Below are positions 25,249 to 33,765 of a stretch of 64,000 nucleotides of DNA, piece by piece. The translations under genes were made by a program, and so were the position numbers. Source of the stretch: Micromonospora sp. PLK6-60 (GTDB lineage Bacteria > Actinomycetota > Actinomycetes > Mycobacteriales > Micromonosporaceae). Every line of letters begins with the position of its first letter. The first letter of the stretch is position 1. Below the pieces are notes generated by a model, which was not told the origin of the DNA, did not search any database, and was given only the letters and a program-made list of their open reading frames with translations. The stretch lies in NCBI RefSeq assembly GCF_019890675.1, contig NZ_JAIOAA010000009.1, positions 145,691-209,690 on the forward strand, given 5' to 3'.

Positions 25249-26094
25249 TCAGAAGGTGTGCTCGGCGGCGGGGAACTCCCCACCGCGGACCTCGTCGGCG
25301 AACCGCCGGGTCGCCTCCGACAGCACGCCGGCCAGTTCCGCGTAGCGCTTGACGAAGCGCGGCGCCTTGCCGGTGCGCAGGCCGGCCATGTCCTGCCAGA
25401 CCAGCACCTGGGCGTCGGTGTCCGGGCCGGCGCCGATGCCCACGGTCGGGATGGGCAGCTCGGCGGTGATCCGCTTGGCCACCTCGCCCGGCACCATCTC
25501 CAGCACCACCGCGAAGGCGCCGGCCTCGGCCACCGCGCGCGCGTCGGCGATCACGTCGTCGGCGGCGTCGCCGCGCCCCTGCACCCGGTAGCCGCCGATG
25601 GCGTGCTCGCTCTGCGGGGTGAAGCCGATGTGCGCCATCACCGGGATGCCGGCGCCGGTGATCGCGGCGATCTGCGCGGCGCAGCGCCGGCCGCCCTCCA
25701 GCTTCACCGCGTGGCAGCCGCCCTCCTTCATGAACCGCACCGCGGTGCGCAGCGCCTGCGTCGGCCCCTCCTCGTACGAGCCGAACGGCAGGTCGCCGAC
25801 GATGAGGGCCTGCCGGGTGGCGCGGACCACCGCGCGGACCAGCGGCAGCAGCTCCTCGGCGGTCACCGGCACGGTCGTCTCGTAGCCGAAGACGTTGTTC
25901 GCGGCCGAGTCGCCGACCAGCAGCGCCGGGATGCCCGCGGCGTCGAAGATCCCGGCGGTGTACTGGTCGTACGAGGTGAGCATCGACCAGCGCTCGCCGC
26001 GCTCCTTGGCGGCGATCAGGTCGCGGGTGCGGACCCGTCGGGTGGCCGGCCCGCCGTACAGGGCGGTCACCTCGGTGGGGGTGGATTCCACCAT
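25249..26094 (-). CDS. panB: 3-methyl-2-oxobutanoate hydroxymethyltransferase
   Basis: This 281-residue enzyme transfers a hydroxymethyl group from methylenetetrahydrofolate to ketoisovalerate to give ketopantoate, the first step of pantothenate synthesis. PanB motifs are present: MLTSYDQYTAGIFDAAGIPALLVGDSAANNVFGYETTVPVT, the catalytic-region ligand blocks GDLPFGSYEE and KLEGG, and HIGFTPQS. The ATG at 26094 has AAGGGAGA upstream. The gene is single, with nadE-type NAD synthase upstream on the same strand after 118 nt. Confidence 0.95.
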   Translation of the reverse strand: MVESTPTEVTALYGGPATRRVRTRDLIAAKERGERWSMLTSYDQYTAGIFDAAGIPALLVGDSAANNVFGYETTVPVTAEELLPLVRAVVRATRQALIVGDLPFGSYEEGPTQALRTAVRFMKEGGCHAVKLEGGRRCAAQIAAITGAGIPVMAHIGFTPQSEHAIGGYRVQGRGDAADDVIADARAVAEAGAFAVVLEMVPGEVAKRITAELPIPTVGIGAGPDTDAQVLVWQDMAGLRTGKAPRFVKRYAELAGVLSEATRRFADEVRGGEFPAAEHTF

Positions 26095-26212
26095 CACTGT
26101 CTCCCTTCCTCGAGGCCGCGTACGCGGTCCCCGGGTGTTGCCGTGATCGTCGCACCGGGCCGGGGTGGGGCGGCAGGGGACAGTGGAAGATCTCACTCCG
26201 GCCCGGACCGGC

Positions 26213-27976
26213 TCAACCGTGCTCGCGCCAGCGGTTGGTGATCGGCAGGCGGCGGTCCCGCCCGAACGCCTTGATGGAGATCTTGGTGCCGGGGGCGGAC
26301 TGGCGCCGCTTGTACTCGGCGAGATCCACCATCCGGAGCACCTTGTCCACCACCGCCGGGTCGTGGCCGGAGGCGATCAGCCCCTCCCGGCCGAGGTCGC
26401 CGTCGACGTACCCGATCAGGATCGGGTCGAGCACGTCGTACTCCGGCAGGGTGTCGCTGTCGAGCTGGCCGGGGCTCAGCTCCGCCGACGGCGGCTTGCC
26501 GATCGAGTTCTCCGGGATCGGCGGGGTCTCGCCCCGGGCGGCGGCGTCCGCGTTGCGCCACTTCGCCAGCCGCCAGACCAGCGTCTTCCAGACGTCCTTG
26601 ATGGGGTTGTAGCCGCCGACCGAGTCGCCGTAGAGGGTGGAGTAGCCGACCGCCAGCTCGCTCTTGTTGCCGGTGGTGAGGACCAGGTGCCCCTCCTGGT
26701 TCGACAGCGCCATCAGGATCACCCCGCGGACCCGGGCCTGGAGGTTCTCCACGGCCACCCCGGACAGCGACAGGTTGGCCAGGAAGGCGTCCACCATCGG
26801 CTGGATCGGCTCGACCCGGTAGTCCAGCCCGGTGCGCTTGGCCAGCTCCGCCGCGTCCTCCCGGGAGTGCTCGGAGGAGTGCTGGCTGGGCAGTGACACC
26901 CCGACCACCCGGTCGGCGCCGAGCGCGTCCACCGCCAGCGCCGCCACCACCGCCGAGTCGATGCCGCCGGAGAGGCCGAGCACCACCGACGGGAAGCGGT
27001 TCTTGTTCACGTAGTCGCGCAGGCCGAGCACCAACGCCTGCCACACCTCGGCCTCGTCGGCGACCGGCGCGATGATCCCGCCGGTCGCGATCTCCCCGGT
27101 GGGCGCGGGCGGCAGGATGTCGCTGACCTTCGCCCGGACGATCCGCATGTCGTCGGCGAGCTGCTCGCCCCGGTCGACCGGTTCCTCGGCCGGGGGCAGC
27201 TCCACGTCGTGCACCAGCAGGTGCTCGACGAACTGCGGCGCCCGGGCCAGCAGGGCGCCGTCGGCGCCGACGATCATCGAGTCGCCGTCGTAGACCAGCT
27301 CGTCCTGGGCGCCGACCATGTTCACGTACGCGATGGTGGCGCCGGCCTCGGCGGCCCGGCGGCGGACCAGCGGCAGCCGGACGTCGTCCTTGTTCAGCTC
27401 GTACGGCGAGCCGTTGATGGTGAGCACCAGCCCGACCCCGGCCTGCCGGGCCACCGCGAACGGGCCGCCGGCCTGCCACAGGTCCTCGCAGATGGTCAGC
27501 GCGACGTCCACCCCGCCGATCCGGACCACGGTGAGGGTGTCGCCCGGCACGAAGTAGCGGTCCTCGTCGAACACCCCGTAGTTGGGCAGGTGGTGCTTGA
27601 AATAGGTGGCCACCACCCGGCCCTGGTGCAGCAGCGCGGCGGCGTTGCGGGCCCCCCGGCCCGGCTCGGCGTCCGCGCTGACCTGTGGCGGCCCGTCGGC
27701 GTCCAGGTAGCCGACCAGCACCGGCAGCTCGCCCAGCCCGTCGGCGGCCAGGTCGGCGGCGAGCCGGTCCCGGGCGGCCCGCGACGCCGCGACGAAGGAG
27801 CGCCGGAAGACCAGGTCCTCGACCGGGTAGCCGGTGAGCATCAGCTCGGGGAAGAGGACCAGCTGGGCGCCGGCGTCGGCGGCCCGGCGGGTCCACCGCC
27901 GGACCAGGTCGGCGTTGCCGTCCAGGTCGCCTACGGTCGGGTTGACCTGGGAAAGGGCGAGGCGCAGCGTGGGCAT
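26213..27976 (-). CDS. nadE: Glutamine-dependent NAD+ synthase
   Basis: This 587-residue enzyme amidates deamido-NAD with ammonia released from glutamine. The N-terminal nitrilase-like amidase has the Glu-Lys-Cys triad in FPELMLTGYP, FKHHLPNYGVFDE and TICEDLW. The C-terminal ATP-pyrophosphatase domain carries the loop LGLSGGIDSAVVAALAV and the downstream SELAVGYSTLYGDSVGGYNPIKD block. Its length fits the fused bacterial form. A second, ammonia-type NAD synthase lies at 56.5 kb. Confidence 0.94.
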   Translation of the reverse strand: MPTLRLALSQVNPTVGDLDGNADLVRRWTRRAADAGAQLVLFPELMLTGYPVEDLVFRRSFVAASRAARDRLAADLAADGLGELPVLVGYLDADGPPQVSADAEPGRGARNAAALLHQGRVVATYFKHHLPNYGVFDEDRYFVPGDTLTVVRIGGVDVALTICEDLWQAGGPFAVARQAGVGLVLTINGSPYELNKDDVRLPLVRRRAAEAGATIAYVNMVGAQDELVYDGDSMIVGADGALLARAPQFVEHLLVHDVELPPAEEPVDRGEQLADDMRIVRAKVSDILPPAPTGEIATGGIIAPVADEAEVWQALVLGLRDYVNKNRFPSVVLGLSGGIDSAVVAALAVDALGADRVVGVSLPSQHSSEHSREDAAELAKRTGLDYRVEPIQPMVDAFLANLSLSGVAVENLQARVRGVILMALSNQEGHLVLTTGNKSELAVGYSTLYGDSVGGYNPIKDVWKTLVWRLAKWRNADAAARGETPPIPENSIGKPPSAELSPGQLDSDTLPEYDVLDPILIGYVDGDLGREGLIASGHDPAVVDKVLRMVDLAEYKRRQSAPGTKISIKAFGRDRRLPITNRWREHG

Positions 27977-28071
27977 GCCCTCATCTTGCCGCAGCCACCG
28001 GCACCCGACACGGGCGGACGCCGGACGTGGGCGGAGGTGGGACACCGCGCGACGGCGCGCCCGCCGAGCGC

Positions 28072-28087
28072 GTAACGTCGGCGTAAC
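28072..28087 (+). promoter_or_regulatory. GlnR-like half-sites upstream of glnA2
   Basis: GTAAC at 28072-28076 and GTAAC at 28083-28087 are separated by exactly six bases. The GlnR pattern is gTnAc-n6-GaAAc, so the second half-site matches four of five positions. It lies 80-95 nt upstream of the glnA2 start. Weaker than the box at glnA. Confidence 0.4.
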
Positions 28088-28166
28088 GAGGTAGATGGAC
28101 ACTGGTCGGTCAGGCGCGTGGCCGGCCCGACCGGTGGCGGAGAACAGTGTCGCGAGGTGTGTAGAA

Positions 28167-29516
28167 GTGGACCGTCAGCAGGAGTTCGTCCTCCGCACGC
28201 TGGAAGAACGGGACATCCGTTTCGTCCGGCTGTGGTTCACCGACGTGCTCGGCACGCTCAAGAGCGTGTCGGTCGCGCCCGCTGAGCTGGAGGCGGCCTT
28301 CGAGGAGGGCATCGGCTTCGACGGCTCCGCGATCGAGGGCTTCGCCCGGGTCTTCGAGTCGGACATGGTCGCCATGCCCGACCCGACCACCTTCCAGGTC
28401 TTCCCGTTCGAGGGCGGGGTCAGCGGCGAGAGCGCCCGGATGTTCTGCGACATCCTGCTGCCCGACGGCGCACCGTCCTGGGCCGACCCCCGGCACGTGC
28501 TGCGCCGGGCGCTGTCCAAGGCCGCCGAGAAGGGCTTCACGTTCTACACCCACCCGGAGATCGAGTTCTTCCTGCTGGAGAACGGCCCCCAGGACGGGTC
28601 GGTGCCGGTGCCGGTGGACACCGGCGGCTACTTCGAGCACACCACCCACGCGGTGGCCCGGGACTTCCGCCGGCAGGCGGTGCTGGCGCTGGAACGGATC
28701 GGCATCTCGGTGGAGTTCAGCCACCACGAGGTCGCCCCCGGCCAGCAGGAGATCGACCTGCGCTACGCCGACGCGCTGACCACCGCCGACAACATCATGA
28801 CCTTCCGGCACGTGGTGAAGGAGGTGGCGCTCTCCACCGGGGTGCAGGCCACCTTCATGCCGAAGCCCTTCACCGACCAGCCGGGCAGCGGCATGCACAC
28901 CCACCTGTCGCTGTTCGAGGGGGAGCGCAACGCGTTCCACGACGGCGGCGACCCGATGAAGCTCTCCAAGGTGGCCAAGTCCTTCATCGCCGGCCTGCTG
29001 ATGCACGCCCGGGAATACACCGCGGTCACCAACCAGTGGGTCAACTCCTACAAGCGGCTCTTCCCGCAGGCGCTGCCGGACCGGATCACCGAGAGCCCGG
29101 CGTACGTCTGCTGGGGTCACCTGAACCGGTCCGCGCTGGTCCGGGTGCCGGCGTACGGCAAGCCGAACTCGGCCCGGATCGAGGTCCGCTCGCTGGACTC
29201 GGCGGCCAACCCCTACCTGGCCTACGCGGTGCTGCTCGGGGCCGGCCTGAAGGGCATCGAGGAGGGCTACGAGCTGCCGCCGGGCGCCGAGGACGACGTC
29301 TGGTCGCTGTCCAGCGCCGAGCGCCGGGCGATGGGTTACGAGGCGCTGCCGGAGAACCTGGCCGAGGCGATCGACGTGATGGCCGGCTCGGAGCTGGTCG
29401 CGGAGGTGCTCGGCGAGCACGTCTTCGACTTCTTCCTGCGCAACAAGCGCGCCGAGTGGGAGCAGTACCGTCGCGAGGTCACCCCGTACGAGCGGCAGCG
29501 TTACCTCTCGCTCTAG
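28167..29516 (+). CDS. glnA2: Glutamine synthetase, GlnA2 type
   Basis: This 449-residue class I glutamine synthetase-like enzyme begins DRQQEFVLRTLEERDIRFVRLWFTDVLGTLKS, as in actinobacterial GlnA2. Active-site motifs FDGSAIEGF, FMPKPFTDQPGSGMHTHLSLF and NRSALVRVPAYG are intact. The family joins glutamate and ammonia, though some actinobacterial GlnA2 enzymes act on polyamines. GTG at 28167 is chosen because it gives the family start; the longer reading from 28095 has no match. A hairpin just after the stop may be its terminator. Confidence 0.92.
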   Translation: MDRQQEFVLRTLEERDIRFVRLWFTDVLGTLKSVSVAPAELEAAFEEGIGFDGSAIEGFARVFESDMVAMPDPTTFQVFPFEGGVSGESARMFCDILLPDGAPSWADPRHVLRRALSKAAEKGFTFYTHPEIEFFLLENGPQDGSVPVPVDTGGYFEHTTHAVARDFRRQAVLALERIGISVEFSHHEVAPGQQEIDLRYADALTTADNIMTFRHVVKEVALSTGVQATFMPKPFTDQPGSGMHTHLSLFEGERNAFHDGGDPMKLSKVAKSFIAGLLMHAREYTAVTNQWVNSYKRLFPQALPDRITESPAYVCWGHLNRSALVRVPAYGKPNSARIEVRSLDSAANPYLAYAVLLGAGLKGIEEGYELPPGAEDDVWSLSSAERRAMGYEALPENLAEAIDVMAGSELVAEVLGEHVFDFFLRNKRAEWEQYRREVTPYERQRYLSL

Positions 29517-29527
29517 ATCACCGTGGT

Positions 29528-29555
29528 GCGGTGCCGCTATCGTCTGCGGCACCGC
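29528..29555 (+). terminator. Hairpin terminator after glnA2
   Basis: Arms GCGGTGCCGC and GCGGCACCGC (10 bp, perfect) flank an 8-nt loop TATCGTCT, 11 nt after the glnA2 stop. It is a likely intrinsic terminator without a clear U-tract. Confidence 0.55.
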
Positions 29556-29594
29556 GCCGGCACCCCGCCGCGCGGCGAGGGCGGGAGGCGGCCG

Positions 29595-30020
29595 GTGCTG
29601 GAGGATCTGCTCAGCGGAGCCTGGCAGAGCGTGGTGTTCGGGATCGTCGGGGTGGGCCTGATGGCGGCCGGCTTCGGCCTGGTCGACCTGCTCACCCCGG
29701 GGAAGCTGCGGGAGCTGATCTGGGTGCGGCGCAACGGCAACGCCGCGCTGCTGCTGGCCGCGAACCAGCTCGGCGTCGCCGGCATCGTCTTCACCGCGAT
29801 CCTGACCAGCTACGACTCGTTCGGCAAGGGGCTCGCCTCCACGGTGCTCTTCGGGCTGATCGGGCTGGCCGTCATGGCGCTGGCCTTCGTGGTGCTGGAC
29901 CTGCTCACCCCGGGCCGGCTCGGCGAGATCATCGGCGCCGACGAGCCGCACCCGGCCGCCCGGGTCAGCGCGGCCAGCCACTTCGGGGCCGCGCTGATCG
30001 TCTGCGCCTGCATCGCCTGA
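29595..30020 (+). CDS. DUF350-family membrane protein
   Basis: This 141-residue protein has four membrane spans arranged as two repeats. FGIVGVGLMAAGFGLVDLLTPGKL in the first is echoed by FGLIGLAVMALAFVVLDLLTPGRL in the second, which is diagnostic of DUF350. GTG at 29595 has GGGAGG six bases upstream and places the first span correctly. The role of the family is not established. It lies between glnA2 and the WYL regulator without close coupling. Confidence 0.8.
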   Translation: MLEDLLSGAWQSVVFGIVGVGLMAAGFGLVDLLTPGKLRELIWVRRNGNAALLLAANQLGVAGIVFTAILTSYDSFGKGLASTVLFGLIGLAVMALAFVVLDLLTPGRLGEIIGADEPHPAARVSAASHFGAALIVCACIA

Positions 30021-30052
30021 GCGCCGTCGTACCCCGGGGTTAGCCTGCGGGG

Positions 30053-30742
30053 GTGAACCGCACGGATCGGCTCTACGCCCTGGTGGAGGAGTTGCGGGCG
30101 GTGTCGCCGCGACCGCGCAGCGCCCGCTGGCTGGCCACCCGGTTCGAGGTGAGCACCCGCACCGTCGAGCGGGACATCGGCGCGTTGCAGGCTGCCGGGG
30201 TGCCGATCTGGGCGGAGCCGGGCCGCACCGGCGGCTACGCGCTCGACCGGGCGCACACCCTGCCCCCGGTCAACCTGACCCCCACCGAGGCGGTGGCGAT
30301 GGCCCTGGCGCTGCACCGGCTGGGCGGCGGCCCGTTCGCCGGTGCCGCCGGCTCCGCGCTGCGCAAGCTGCTCGCGGTGCTGCCGCCGCCCGCCGCCGCC
30401 GAGGCGCGCCGGCTGGCCGGCCGGGTGCACCTGATCGGCGGCGGGCCGGCCACCCCCGTCCCGGCCGCCGTCGCCGACGCGGTCTCCGCGCGGCGGGTGC
30501 TCCGCCTGACGTACGCCGACCGCGCCGGCGCCGACTCGGTGCGCGACGTGGAGCCGCTGGGCTACCTGGGCAACCGGACCCACTGGTATCTGGTGGCCTG
30601 GTGCCGGCTGCGCGACGGGCTGCGCTGCTTCCGCACCGACCGGATCGTCGCCGTGCGCCCGCTGGCCGAGCCGGTGACCCGGGAGCTGCGCCCCGACGAC
30701 CTGGACATCCCGCACGAGGTCCGCCCGCTCAGCCTGGCCTGA
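30053..30742 (+). CDS. HTH-WYL transcriptional regulator
   Basis: This 229-residue regulator has an N-terminal winged helix (RLYALVEELRAVSPRPRSARWLATRFEVSTRTVERDIGAL, then GVPIWAEPGRTGGYAL) and a C-terminal WYL-type domain containing the variant HWYLVAWCRLRDGLRCFRTDRI. WYL domains bind nucleotides, nucleic acids or related ligands. The GTG start lies 6 nt downstream of TAGCCT, so transcription may be leaderless. The regulated target is unknown. Confidence 0.85.
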   Translation: MNRTDRLYALVEELRAVSPRPRSARWLATRFEVSTRTVERDIGALQAAGVPIWAEPGRTGGYALDRAHTLPPVNLTPTEAVAMALALHRLGGGPFAGAAGSALRKLLAVLPPPAAAEARRLAGRVHLIGGGPATPVPAAVADAVSARRVLRLTYADRAGADSVRDVEPLGYLGNRTHWYLVAWCRLRDGLRCFRTDRIVAVRPLAEPVTRELRPDDLDIPHEVRPLSLA

Positions 30743-30840
30743 CCGGCGTGGGATCGGCGGGGAAACACCGACAGGGGGTTGTCGCGGCCGGGGTCGAGGG
30801 TGGGGGTGACGGTTCAATCCGACGACCCACGGGAGACCCC

Positions 30841-31209
30841 ATGTCCGACACGCCCATCACCTGGTTCGAGATCGGCACCGACCGCCCGGCGGAGGCCGAG
30901 CGCTTCTACGGCGAGATGTTCGGGTGGAGTTTCGAGGAGCAGGGCGGGCCCGCCGCGTCGTACCGGGTGACGGCGGCCGGCGGGGAGCAGGGGATCGGGG
31001 GCGCGATCCGGGTCACCGAGGGGCAGCCGCCCTACGCGATCTTCTACGCCGAGGTCGCCGACGTGGCGGACGCCTGCCGGCGGGCGGAGGCGGCCGGCGG
31101 CAAGGTGGTGTCGCCACCGCGTACCGCGCCGAGCGGTCTGGTCTCCGCCCACCTGGTCGATCCGGTCGGCAACCGGCTCGGCGTCTTCACCCCGCCCACC
31201 CCGGCCTGA
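30841..31209 (+). CDS. VOC-family (glyoxalase-like) protein
   Basis: This 122-residue protein has two beta-alpha-beta-beta-beta units of the vicinal-oxygen-chelate fold: ITWFEIGTDRPAEAERFYGEMFGWSF and ADVADACRRAEAAGGKVVSPP, with AHLVDPVGNRLGVFTP at the end. Such proteins include glyoxalases, dioxygenases and antibiotic-binding proteins. The substrate cannot be told. The ATG at 30841 follows GGGAGA. A strong hairpin lies 92 nt after the stop. Confidence 0.8.
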   Translation: MSDTPITWFEIGTDRPAEAERFYGEMFGWSFEEQGGPAASYRVTAAGGEQGIGGAIRVTEGQPPYAIFYAEVADVADACRRAEAAGGKVVSPPRTAPSGLVSAHLVDPVGNRLGVFTPPTPA

Positions 31210-31300
31210 CCGCCGTCGGGCCGTCTCGCGCTGGTCAGCGTCTCCGGGCGCCGCCACCTGCACCGGCGTACCCGACGGCCGCTACGTGCAGACGGCCTGG

Positions 31301-31338
31301 CAGCGGGCCCCGCCGGAGACGACCGGCGGGGCCCGCTG
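31301..31338. terminator. Long GC hairpin between convergent genes
   Basis: Arms CAGCGGGCCCCGCCGG and CCGGCGGGGCCCGCTG (16 bp, perfect) flank a 6-nt loop AGACGA. It lies between the VOC gene and the secreted-protein gene and can serve as a two-way terminator. Confidence 0.7.
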
Positions 31339-31422
31339 TCGGGGGTGCGGTGGCCCGCCGGGCGACGGGCGGCGGCCAGGAGGGAAAGGGACGGCCGGCC
31401 CGGGCCCGGCGGGGCCACCGGG

Positions 31423-31890
31423 TCAGTTGCCGTCCGCGCCCCAGCGCATGTGGTGACCCCGGCCGCCCGGTCCCGGGAAGACCCCCGCGTCGACGGCCTG
31501 CTGGATCGCGTCGGCCTGCTCCTGGGTGAGCTTGCCGTCCTTGACCGCCTGGTCCAGGCGGTCCTTCAGCTTCGCCTGCCGGTCCTCACCGGTCGGGCGC
31601 TGCGGCCGGTCGGCCTGGTGCTGCTCGCGGAGCTTCGCCAGCGCGGCGGTGACCTTCTCGGTCGGTACGCCCAGCTCCTTGGCCAGCGCCTCGGCGAACT
31701 CGCCCTGCCGGTCGGCTCGCTCCTGCTGCCGGTCGGCGCCCTTGCCGGTGCCGCCCTGATCGGTGCTGCTGCTGGCGCTCGGCGTCGGGGTGGCGTCCCC
31801 GGCGAAGGCGGGAGCGGCGATCCCCACCCCGAGTACCCCGGCGGCGGCCAGGCCGGCCAGCAGGTGCTTCTTCGAGATCGTGCGGGACAT
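31423..31890 (-). CDS. Secreted protein of unknown function, Gln/Lys-rich helical
   Basis: This 155-residue protein has a signal peptide ending AAPAFA-GDAT at ~30, a Ser/Thr/Gly-rich linker, and a helical domain holding ALAKELGVPTEKVTAALAKL and DGKLTQEQADAIQQAVDAGVF. The latter repeated pattern is found in small exported proteins of actinobacteria of unknown role. A His/Trp-rich tail (GHHMRWG) could bind metal. The ATG at 31890 follows GGAGGA. Confidence 0.72.
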   Translation of the reverse strand: MSRTISKKHLLAGLAAAGVLGVGIAAPAFAGDATPTPSASSSTDQGGTGKGADRQQERADRQGEFAEALAKELGVPTEKVTAALAKLREQHQADRPQRPTGEDRQAKLKDRLDQAVKDGKLTQEQADAIQQAVDAGVFPGPGGRGHHMRWGADGN

Positions 31891-32065
31891 CGGTCCTCCG
31901 GTCGATTCCAGTGATGTGGCCTTGACGTCACCCACCGTGACCGCCGGACCTGGGGGCGACCCGTGGCGACCCTATGAGCCAGCTGGCAATTGCCCCGGTA
32001 ATGCCGTTGCGCGGGCGGACCGGTGCGGGGAGGGTGGGCGGGATTCGACGGGACGGAGACCGATC

Positions 32066-32944
32066 ATGGCGGACATCCGGGAGATCGAGCTGGCGGGCCC
32101 GGGCGCGGGGCCGTACGGGATCACGACCGGGCCGGACGGGGCGCTCTGGGTCACCCTGGCCGGGGGCGGCGGGACCGCCCGGGTGTGGCCGGACGGCACG
32201 GCGCGGCACCATCGCGACGATCCGCCCGACAGCCGGCCGCTGATCATCACCACCGGCCCGGACGGTGCCCTCTGGTACACCCGCTCGGGGGACGACCGGC
32301 TAGGGCGGGTCACCACCGGGGGCGTCACCAGCTCGGTGCCGCTGCCGGCGGGCAGCGGACCGTGCGGCCTCGCCGCCGGTCCCGACGGCGCCCTCTGGTA
32401 CGCGGCCATGAACCGCGACACCATCGGCCGGGTCACCCCGGACGGGCGGGTGACCGAGTTCCCGCTGCCGGTGACCGGGGCCTTCGCCTCGATGCTCGCC
32501 GTCGGCCCGGACGAGGCGCTGTGGTGCACCCTCAACCAGGCCAACGCGATCGCCCGGATCGGCCTGGACGGGCGGGTGCGGCTGCATCCCGTACCGACCG
32601 CCGCGTCCGGCCCGGTCGGCATCACCCTCGGCGCCGACGGCGCGCTCTGGTTCGTGGAGATCGCCGCCGGTCAGCTGGGCCGGCTCACCGTCGACGGCAC
32701 GATCACCGAGTTCCCGCTGCCGGACCGGGCCGCGCGTCCGCACGCCGTCGTCGCCGACCCGGCCGGCGGCTGCTGGTTCACCGAGTGGGGCGCGAACCGC
32801 GTCGGCCACCTGGACCCCGCCGGCCGCATCGAGGAGTACGACCTCCCCACCCCGAACTCCGAACCCCACGGCCTCACCCTGGCCCCCGACCACACCCTCT
32901 GGATAGCCCTCGAACAAGGCCCCCTGGCCCACCTGACCCCCTGA
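32066..32944 (+). CDS. Virginiamycin B lyase-like beta-propeller
   Basis: This 292-residue protein is a seven-bladed propeller with repeated GPDGALW-xT blades. It is like Vgb, which opens streptogramin B antibiotics by C-O bond elimination. From memory, the S. aureus enzyme uses H228, E268, H270 and E284. Here H226, E266 (SEPHG), H268 and E283 fall at matching places, so the active site looks conserved. The ATG has GGAG upstream. It may be a resistance gene or an unrelated lyase of the same fold. A long non-coding stretch follows. Confidence 0.8.
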   Translation: MADIREIELAGPGAGPYGITTGPDGALWVTLAGGGGTARVWPDGTARHHRDDPPDSRPLIITTGPDGALWYTRSGDDRLGRVTTGGVTSSVPLPAGSGPCGLAAGPDGALWYAAMNRDTIGRVTPDGRVTEFPLPVTGAFASMLAVGPDEALWCTLNQANAIARIGLDGRVRLHPVPTAASGPVGITLGADGALWFVEIAAGQLGRLTVDGTITEFPLPDRAARPHAVVADPAGGCWFTEWGANRVGHLDPAGRIEEYDLPTPNSEPHGLTLAPDHTLWIALEQGPLAHLTP

Positions 32945-33321
<377 letters not shown>

Positions 33322-33422
33322 CTACGAACTTGATGTCGTAGACGAATCAGGGTGACAGCGAAATCCCGTCCTCGGGGTGCTTCTCCCGTCGAAATGATTC
33401 GTTCACGACATCAAGTTCGTAG
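33322..33422. mobile_element. 101-bp MITE-like inverted-repeat element, copy 1
   Basis: Arms of 28 nt (33322-33349 and 33395-33422) starting CTACGAACTTGATGTCGT pair with two mismatches and flank a 45-nt spacer. A second element at 43527-43627 has the same arm motif, the same length (101 bp) and the same spacer length but an unrelated spacer sequence. No transposase lies beside it. Confidence 0.7.
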
Positions 33423-33765
33423 GCTGCGGGGCGCACCCCCCAACGCCAGCGGGGCTACTGGCTCGCCCCCGCCGCTCCCTGCCGCACCGCGCCCTGCCGC
33501 ACCGCACCGCACCGCGCCCTGCCGCACCGCACCGCGCCGCTCCCTGCCGCACCGCGCCGCTCCCTTGCCGCGCTGCCGGCCGCCATCCCGATCTCTGCGT
33601 TGATCATGGAGTTAGCGGCATGGGGAGCGCTCTCCCAAGCCGCTAACTCCATGATCGACCGCGCGACCGCGCGACCGCGCGACCGCACGACCGCACGACC
33701 GGGCGGCGGGGCGGCGGGGCGGCGGAGGCGGCGGGAGGTGGGGAGGTGGGTGGGGCCGGGGGTGG
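33423..33765. repeat. Low-complexity stretch with a GATCATGGAG hairpin
   Basis: Residues 33477-33580 are tandem CCCTGCCGCACCGCG-type repeats and 33655-33720 are GACCGCGC repeats. Between them, arms starting GTTGATCATGGAGTTAGCGGC (33599-33619) and ending at 33659 form a 21-bp hairpin with one mismatch and a 19-nt loop. No gene is seen. Confidence 0.6.
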
